Source: Antedon mediterranea (taxonomy: Eukaryota > Echinodermata > Crinoidea > Comatulida > Antedonidae). From it: DNA of 64,000 nt. The DNA lies in contig NC_092674.1 of NCBI RefSeq assembly GCF_964355755.1, forward strand, positions 4,903,001-4,967,000, given 5' to 3'. The position numbers and the translations under genes are program-made. The notes beneath the pieces are model-generated. The model worked only from the letters and a program-made list of their open reading frames with translations, was not told the DNA's origin and did not search any database. This document shows, piece after piece, positions 57,801 to 64,000 of the stretch (position 1 is the stretch's first letter; the number at the start of each line of letters is the position of its first letter).

Positions 57801-60800
57801 TGTGTATGAAATAAAATTAAAATGTAATATTAGAACCGGTAATTTGAAGACATTTACTATTGCGTATCCGGATATTCACCCCCTGGACATTTACCCCCCG
57901 GAAAACTACCCCCGGACAACCACCACCTGGACCACTACCCCCTTAGGACAACTACCCCTATAGGACAACTACCCCCCGGACAAATACCCCCCCGGACAAA
58001 TACCCCCCCGGACAACTACCCCCTTAGGACAACAACCCCCTTAGGACAACTACCCCCTGGACAACTACCCCCCGGACAATTACCCCTAGGAACAATTACC
58101 CCCCGGACAATTACCCCCGGACAATTACCCCCCCCCCCCCCCCCTGGGTAATTACCCCGCGGACAACTACCTCTGACACAATACTCTCCGTAGGACAACT
58201 ACTTCCTGGACAATACTCCGAGGGCAAATAATCTTTTAGGACAACTACCTCCGTAGGACAACTAACCCCTGGACAACTATCACCCAGACAACTATCCCTG
58301 TAGAACAACTACCCCACGGACGGACAACTACCACCCAGACCAATCAACAACCTGACTGCAACAGTGTATAATAGGAATTAATAACTATATTTTAATTCGT
58401 TACTTTGACAAATTACTATTCATTATTGTAAACAAAAGTAAAAGATTGAACATAAATATAGCCTGGTATAAACTGAAGATTGTCACACATGATCATAGGA
58501 TAGTCGAACGTATTATATAGTACTCCCTGTATTTACTGTAAAGACTGGGTTCGCTAATAATAATAATAATTTTTGCGTCAGGACAATGCTTCGATAACCA
58601 CTGGTCTTAAAAGAATTAATTTTTGTCTAAAATTTGTCATATATGTATTTTTGTACACTTGAAGAATAATATCACTTTTGATATTTGACCTCAATGTTCA
58701 CTCACCGAATAAACGGCGATCTTTAAATAAATTCCCCTCAAATAAACGGTGACCATGTCACTCCCATGAAACATCATATGGAATAATCGGCGTCTATTTC
58801 CATTAGATTATACCCCCTCCCATTGAATAAACAACTTTCTTCCAATACATGTCCACCTAAAAACTACCTAAACAATAAACAGCCCAGGCCGTTTTTTTCA
58901 ATAAATACGGTACTTTAAATCTAGCACATCTAGGGTCTAGCGTGCTGTTAAACAGAATAATCGGTTAAAAACGGGTGTTTCGAAACTAGAGACCCGAAAC
59001 CAGAGACCAGAGACCCGAGACCCAATACGAAAAGGGAGACCTAAATATACGAAAAGGGAGACCCACGTACGAAAAGGGAGACCCCACTATACGAAAAGGG
59101 AGACCCCACTATACGAAAAGGGAGACCCTAATATACGAAAAGGGAGACCTAAATATACGAAAAGGGAGACCCAAATATACGAAAAGGGAGACCCAAATAT
59201 ACAAAATGGGAGACCCAAATATACGAAAAGGGAGACCCACTATAAGAAAAGGGAGACCCCACTATACGAAAAGAGAGACCACACTATACGAAAAGGGAGA
59301 CCCTAATATACGAAAAGGGAGACCCAAATATAGGTCTCCCTTTTCGTATTGGGTCTCGTGTCAGGTCTCTGGTCTCGGGTCTCTAGTTTCGAAACACCCG
59401 TAAAAAACAGATGATTTCATTTTTACACAAACCGGTCATATATATTTGTCTACTTTTGGATTGGGTGGGGGGGGGGGGGTAGTTGACCGGGGGTAGTTGA
59501 CCGGGGGTAGTTGATCGGGGGGGGGGGTAGTTACCCGGGGTCCACTGCGTTTACTGTAAATGAAGGCTTATCTACCTTGACACACATAGACTCATTCTCT
59601 AATGATTTTACCAATATTTTAGATGTGTCCCATTTTGTGCTGGCATCAATTCCCCTTTCAGTCAAATGTTACGTAGATGCCAGTGACAAGTTAAAGGTAT
59701 TATGACCTAAGTGGCTCCTCATAGACGATTACTATCTATCTGTAGATTAAGGCATATCATTGAGTAATTCTTAGTGTAATGAACAATATGGTATTATTTG
59801 AACAATGCATATTTGAGTAAGCATGCAAATGAGAATTAAGAGGTCTGTGACCATTCGTCACATTGTTACATATAAAACAGTACCGGGTATATCATTATTA
59901 TTACATATATAAGTGTATCATTATTCCTCCATGATCATAGAGATACCAGACCTACTTTGTTCACTTGAGTAATTATAACAACATTAATTATGAAGCCCTC
60001 CTATTAACGTATTTTTATGCTGGTCTATTTGGTGGTCTTCTTCACAAGATATGGCCTCTAGAATAGGTCATTAATTGAAAATTTCACTTTGTAATGTTGA
60101 CGTACTATAATTATGATTCGTATATATTTTGTAATTTTCAACAGACCCGTAACAATGGGATGCCATGGAGACAGAAATATGTTGTTATTACATTATCTCA
60201 TGTTCAAACGACCACTTTAAACTGTCATATACCAGGATATTCTTATAAGTAAATACATTTTTAAAACAGCTATTTATTTATGGTAAATGACGTTTCAGCT
60301 TAAATATAAGGGTAGAGCGTGCCACGATAATGTCTGCATGATTAACATAAATATAGGCCTACCATGCATGGTTCATGGCACCATATTGGTTCCTCCGTCG
60401 TATACCATTTGACTATGTCCCCACCCAGGTGTATAAATGGGAAACCGGTTAGATCATGACACAAACCCGCTGCGCTGATTACTAGCTGCATTATGGGAGT
60501 ATGTTTCCATACGTGTTTTATCCAAAATCACTGGGGTAATATATGCTTAGCGCTTAGAGGTTTCACAACATTAGACTCTATATAAATCCAGGATATTATT
60601 ATATTATGTAATGAGAGGGAAATAACAGTGACAATTTACGGAAATTTAAAAGCAACAAGAACGCAACGTAAAAACAAATGTTGACGGATTTAATCAGATT
60701 CTAATTCTATGGTGTAACCCCACGGTTCCCTGATTGTATTCATTTATGGTGACCGCTTGTGTTTATTGACTGATCATTCAAGCATGACGTCAACAAAACA

Positions 60801-60970
60801 ACATTTTAAATACTATTAGTAATTGTGGATAACAACGGAAGTTACCTGTCTAATTCCCCTGGGTGACGTTCACTCTCTTCCTCACCAGTGGCGTCCTCTT
60901 GGTTGTCTCCATCTTCACCGGTGACGTATGATTTAAAGAGATAAAGACCAACATAAAGTGGTGAAAACAT
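51807..60970 (-). CDS. Acidic coiled-coil protein of about 796 aa, two coding exons (5' end uncertain)
   Basis: The large exon, 54072 down to 51807, follows an AG acceptor in phase 2 and encodes 755 residues to TAA. An upstream exon, 60970 (ATG) to 60846, ends with a GTAACT donor in the matching phase; joined they read GELD-S-DFVPEN. The N-terminus (MFSPLYVGLYLFKSYV) is hydrophobic and could be a signal anchor, followed by an acidic stretch. Residues about 50-480 are disordered, Asp/Glu/Ser-rich, with a DDDEDIKDDDDD run. Two coiled coils follow (about 585-620 and 656-698; KEEIQQLKAKLEKK in the second). The last 30 residues are strongly basic (IRRLFSFRKKKDKK). The frame of the first exon stays open a little upstream of the ATG, so it might be an internal exon. 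The family is not recognised; a scaffold or membrane-tethered role is only suggested by composition. Confidence 0.65.
55027..55210. mobile_element. MITE family 2, complete reference copy
   Basis: Left TAAAGCTTGGTTCCCACTAG and right CTAGTGGGAACCACGCTTA. The whole 184 bp folds as one hairpin (CGCAAGGACGTAAACGCAAC against TTGCGTTACGTCCTTGCG; TGACCAATGACAAGCGA against TCGCTTGTGATTGGTCA). It lies in the long intron of the minus-strand acidic-protein gene. Eight other copies are in the window. Confidence 0.9.
55211..57595. other. Intronic sequence, no gene seen
   Basis: This contains a cluster of TAGGCCTA-type palindromes around 55730-55910 and a (GGTA)n-like stretch at about 56065-56102. No ORF with coding character was found on either strand. 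Confidence 0.45.
57596..57824 (+). mobile_element. SINE family A, copy 4, with the best tRNA-like head
   Basis: GTGGAGCTGTAACTTGGTGG (box A) and CGGGGTTCAATCCTGA (box B) are about 45 nt apart. Then come CTAGTGCCAGGGTTGTAACT, AACTCCACTCCCTAAGCCTC, AATAGTTTATCCATCCTGTA, GCTCGCTATTGGATG and a TATGAAATAAAATTAAAATG tail. A tRNA-derived Pol III SINE is the clear reading. Confidence 0.88.
57880..58335. repeat. Minisatellite of about 12-17 bp, ACAACTACCCCCNGG-type units
   Basis: About 30 degenerate units of GGACAACTACCCCC with variants (AATTACCCCC, AATACCCCC, TTAGGACAACAACC), including a long C-run near 58130. The unit complement GGGGGTAGTTG reappears at 59467-59535 in inverted orientation. ORFs through the array are repeat artefacts. 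Confidence 0.9.
58971..59401. mobile_element. Inverted-repeat element enclosing a 22-bp satellite array
   Basis: The left arm starts ACGGGTGTTTCGAAACTAGA, then GACCCGAAACCAGAGACCAG. The right arm is its complement to 59401 with a few mismatches (arms about 70 bp). Between them are about 14 head-to-tail units of about 22 bp, ACGAAAAGGGAGACCCAAAT with CCCACTAT/CCTAATAT variants. Flanks are A-runs (TTAAAA and AAAAAAC), so the target duplication is ambiguous. No coding capacity. Confidence 0.88.
59467..59540. repeat. GGGGGTAGTTGACCGG short array
   Basis: Four units of GGGGTAGTTGACCGGG-type sequence with a long G-run. They are the reverse-complement relative of the array at 57880-58335, so the two arrays bracket the inverted-repeat satellite element. 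Confidence 0.75.
59541..60845. other. Intronic sequence, no gene seen
   Basis: An open frame at about 59550-59703 (+) has fairly even composition but no splice or domain support. Otherwise AT-rich. Confidence 0.4.
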
Positions 60971-61958
60971 AATTATGTTTTCGATATACCACCGCAATGT
61001 GCCTCAACATTTATTCCGTACTGGTCATCAGGTGGTCACTCACTCATAGGCTACTACTGAAATCCAAAATAATAAATAATCTATCAATACCTTACAAAGG
61101 AACGTCACCTAAATATTTACAGATAATATTGAAGCATACGAACCGGTTTCAGATTAGATCATATCCTGGAATCGCTTGTTGCACATACCGCCTACTCTAT
61201 GTTCTATCTCTTATTCTGGGCCTTCCGAATACCATAAATTATGTCAACTTTGACTTTCAACATTTATATGTCAACAGGATTTCAATCGCTAGCCTGGCTT
61301 CTGGTAGTAGCCGAGCTAGCTTTAGATCCGTCAGTCAGTCAGTAGGCTATTCGCGTTGTACGCATCATTCGTTCGTTCAATATCAAATAATTCGATCCGA
61401 TTGTAGTGTCAAATAATCACCGATGTCTAATGCTGAACGATTATTATTCTGCTACGAAGCGTGACGTCACGTTGGTCGATGAAATTGGCAGTAGTTTTCA
61501 TGGAAGAGTGGATTGGTTGAATGGTGTTTTCATTACAAAAGAATGATGACCTACAGTAAAAGAACACATTATGAATGCTGTTCATAATAATTAGATTGTT
61601 TCCGTCCACTGCAGGTGGGCGTTGCCACAGTGACATGAAGGTGTGCGAAACATTACGAACTGTTTATGGCCCATCACCGTAGACTTATTATATATGTATC
61701 AAGTCATGTTTGTTCACAACAAGCTGAAATGTTTTGCTTTTTGTTAAATGTCAACCTCAAATTAAACCCATTTGTTAAATTTTCAAAATTGATGAAACTC
61801 AATGCTAGTTATACTAATAAAGTGATGTACTTTAAAAGTGTTATAATTGTATCGTGTAGGAAATATTGGTGCATTGGGAATTAAACTCAGAGGTGGCGCC
61901 CTGCACCAACGACACGACACACTGCACACACTTATTTTTTCAAACTAGTTTGATAGTG
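60971..61958. other. Upstream region of the acidic-protein gene, no other gene seen
   Basis: This likely holds the promoter or further 5' exons of the minus-strand gene. A 139-codon ORF at 60997-61416 (+) shows no recognisable domain and overlaps that expected upstream region. Just before 61959 is an extra half copy of a MITE family 1 end (CAAACTAGTTTGATAGTGTA). Confidence 0.4.
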
Positions 61959-62120
61959 TAAAAGCTCTGTCTACACTATCAAACTTTATGTGACAACAAA
62001 TGTGATGTGCCCATATATGGACATGATGATGACATATCACTACCATATTTGGGAATATCAATACCATAATTATTTGGGCACATTTTGTCAAAATAGTTTG
62101 ATATTGTAGAAAAAGCTTAA
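61959..62120. mobile_element. MITE family 1, copy 10
   Basis: It starts TAAAAGCTCTGTCTACACTA and ends TTTGATATTGTAGAAAAAGC, a full-length copy with the duplicated TATCACTACCATATTTGG-like core. Confidence 0.85.
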
Positions 62121-62415
62121 TGAAACAGAATCACAATATTTGCAATATTATTATTTTTTTTTTTATTTGATAATTAGAATCCATCAAACCTTAATGTATA
62201 TTTACAATATTATTGGCAAAATATATATTTACAATATTTCTATATTAGAATTTACAATATACTTTAATATATCAGTATTTAAAATAAAAGAACCGGGGAC
62301 TTATTACTAGGGAAATACATTAAGCGAATCTTTGGAATATTTTTTTAGCGTTTCGTATTAATTTGCAATACTGTGCACTCAAATTATAGAAGTTCCCATT
62401 TGAAATCAATGAAGG

Positions 62416-62421
62416 TTTATT
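62416..62421 (-). terminator. Polyadenylation signal of the GPCR gene
   Basis: TTTATT on the plus strand reads AATAAA on the minus strand, 83 nt after the GPCR stop codon. Confidence 0.5.
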
Positions 62422-62503
62422 ATACGAAAAAAAATATATATGCTGGCTTGTTGGATTTAGGCCTAAAATTAGTGCTAATCGTTATCAGTATTTCTGTTTT
62501 TCA

Positions 62504-64000
62504 CTATAAATTACACGATTTCTGTTGGGTACAAACTGTTCGGATTGGTGAAGTTGTTTGTCCATATTTCTGATTTAAAAGCGTCGTCATTTTAACAAGA
62601 CTGAATGAGATAAAAATGAACACGCCTTGCAAGCTGTTTAGAATGACAAAGATGTACCACAAAACAGGATGATCAAAGAACGCAGTGAGACATCCGACGA
62701 TCCATGTCAAGCCCATGATACAACATATCTAACAATGAATACAATTTGAATAAATAAATAAATAAAAATGAATACAATGGAAAGGAATCATAATTTATGT
62801 ATTTATTTGATTTGTTCAAGTTTCTTTTACAATGGTATAGATGACTTCAAGAGGCCCTCTTAAAAATACTACAAACATATACAGACGGCATTCAAACAAC
62901 GATACAAGAGGATTCAAAAGTGTAGATTCTCAAACATATCGAGAGGTGGCGCTTTTAAATAGCGTCAGAACAAAGTGACTCGAGTATTTAGTTGGAAATT
63001 TAAATTTAATCATTCAAAAATAAGTAATTTTTACCTTGGCATAAATGTTAACGTTTGATATTCCATCTCTTAATTTAGAGCTTTTTCTGATCTTTCTTGA
63101 TTTTTTCTTCGATTTTTCAATTCCGTGAACTATGACAACAAATAGCAAGGCGTTGACTGCGAATATCGTCCCACTTGGGATACCAAAAAGTATCAACGCT
63201 GCAAACTCATCACGAATCCAACAGACAGTATCGTCACCGTATGAAAACTGTATTGGTACGCCATCAAAGAAGTGTGTAATCACAAGAATTAAGACGAAGA
63301 CAAGAGGAATAATCCAGCAACACAGTAAATGCATTGTTATAGGTTGTTTTCTTTTACGAAATTTTATCGATGATTTAAATGAATGGAATGATTTGAAAAG
63401 AGATAGTGACATCACGAACATGCACATAAAAGAGACAAGCCAGAGATAGTGAAGAAGGCATGCAACAATGGTACATATGAGATGACACTGAACGAACGTT
63501 CCTGCAAATAAAGTCCCAAATTGAGCAAGAAATAATGAAATAGAAATGTTCAAAACAATTTTACTTGAATTTGTGCGCAACGATTTGCCGATGCAACTCA
63601 GTGCGCATGTCAGAAATAAACAACAGAGTGATAAAGATACGCCAACCAAGTTGATTATTTGAAGTGTTTCTTCGTAAATGAAGATAACCGTCGTTGTCAG
63701 TGCAGTTCCATTTTGGAAGAGAAATGAACAAACAAAAACGGTATCGTTTGAAACCTGTATTAATTCGTCATATGAAAACTTATCACCAGTTTCGATATAT
63801 ATCCAAGTATTGTTTTCTGTGATATGGAATTCGTTAATACTCAATGCAACGACTGGACAAGATGGAGGATGTGGCGTTTGTGTTATGCAGTCTGTTATCT
63901 CTACTCTTCCAATTGTTGTTTTATTTTTCATATTAAACTTCATCTTAATTCTGTAACTGTAATCTGTTATGGTGAAATTATCAAGTCCATCAGTAACTTC
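62504..64000 (-). CDS. Family B2 (Methuselah-like/adhesion-type) GPCR, 3' part, two exons, partial
   Basis: Exons: 64000 (open at the window edge) down to 63035, donor AAG/GTAAAA, then 62728 down to 62504 with stop; phase 0. The first exon encodes about 110 residues of ectodomain, ending with a Cys-containing module (SPACED C residues; IYIETGDKFSYDELIQ, then VFVCSFLF), directly followed by TM1-TM5. Recognisable segments are LQIINLVGVSLSLCC (TM1), LLHYLWLVSFMCMFVMSLSL (TM3), a Cys-Trp-Ile pair in the second outer loop (VCWIRDE) and a long TM5. The second exon carries TM6 (IMGLTWIVGCLTAF) and TM7 (ILNSLQGVFIFISF), both hallmark family B2 sequences. The cytoplasmic tail is short (about 35 residues, ends QKSCNL). 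No HxS/T proteolysis site is visible before TM1, which favours a Methuselah-like over a self-cleaving adhesion receptor. Ligand unknown. Confidence 0.85.

Noticed and set aside
57775-58308. Gly/Pro-rich and Thr/Pro-rich ORFs across the C-rich minisatellite
   Set aside because: They are products of the repeat unit, with no start, splice or conservation support.
59016-59340. CRISPR-like regular repeats
   Set aside because: The 22-bp units are contiguous without unique spacers and lie in an animal genome inside a long inverted repeat; it is a satellite.
61427-61636. 69-aa minus-strand ORF
   Set aside because: No domain, no splice link to the GPCR or the acidic-protein gene.

Overview
The window is AT-rich animal nuclear DNA. 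It has spliced genes with GT-AG introns, tRNA-derived SINEs, LINE 3' ends and many small inverted-repeat (MITE-like) DNA elements. The gene content (a THSD1-like protein, a multi-CTLD lectin, bifunctional PAICS, a Methuselah/adhesion-type GPCR) and the dispersed palindrome TAGGCCTA suggest an invertebrate deuterostome, most likely an echinoderm. The species cannot be fixed from sequence alone. There are no bacterial or phage features.

Layout. 1-1860 (-): two exons of a THSD1-like gene (ectodomain exon, then the start of a TSP1 repeat) running off the left edge. 1.9-24.8 kb: no convincing coding gene, but a dense repeat landscape. It holds a (TA)n expansion, several tandem arrays, a 1.67-kb DNA transposon with exact 5-bp target duplications, and members of five MITE families. 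24.8-31.8 kb (+): a nine-exon secreted lectin gene (signal peptide, four C-type lectin domains, PAN/apple-like C-terminus). I rebuilt it as one in-frame 639-codon reading in which every intron is phase 1. 33.1-42.8 kb (+): complete eight-exon PAICS (424 aa), whose long first intron holds a separate 201-aa ORF and two adjacent DNA elements. 43.9-46.6 kb (-): a five-exon, 288-aa uncharacterised gene, convergent with PAICS. 47.5-48.8 kb (+): a 438-aa gene of unknown function in one coding exon with six degenerate 14-aa repeats, divergent from the previous gene. 51.8-61.0 kb (-): an acidic, coiled-coil protein of about 796 aa in two coding exons, whose 6.8-kb intron contains minisatellites and an inverted-repeat-bounded satellite element. 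62.5-64.0 kb (-): the 3' part of a family B2 GPCR entering from the right edge.

The genes do not form a pathway. PAICS is housekeeping purine synthesis; the lectin, THSD1-like protein and GPCR are secreted or membrane proteins; three genes are orphans. The most interesting non-genic signal is the repeat ecology. One MITE family (ten copies) sits next to splice sites in four cases, a SINE carries the first AATAAA signal downstream of the lectin gene, and a 14-copy 22-bp satellite is enclosed in a long, near-perfect inverted repeat.
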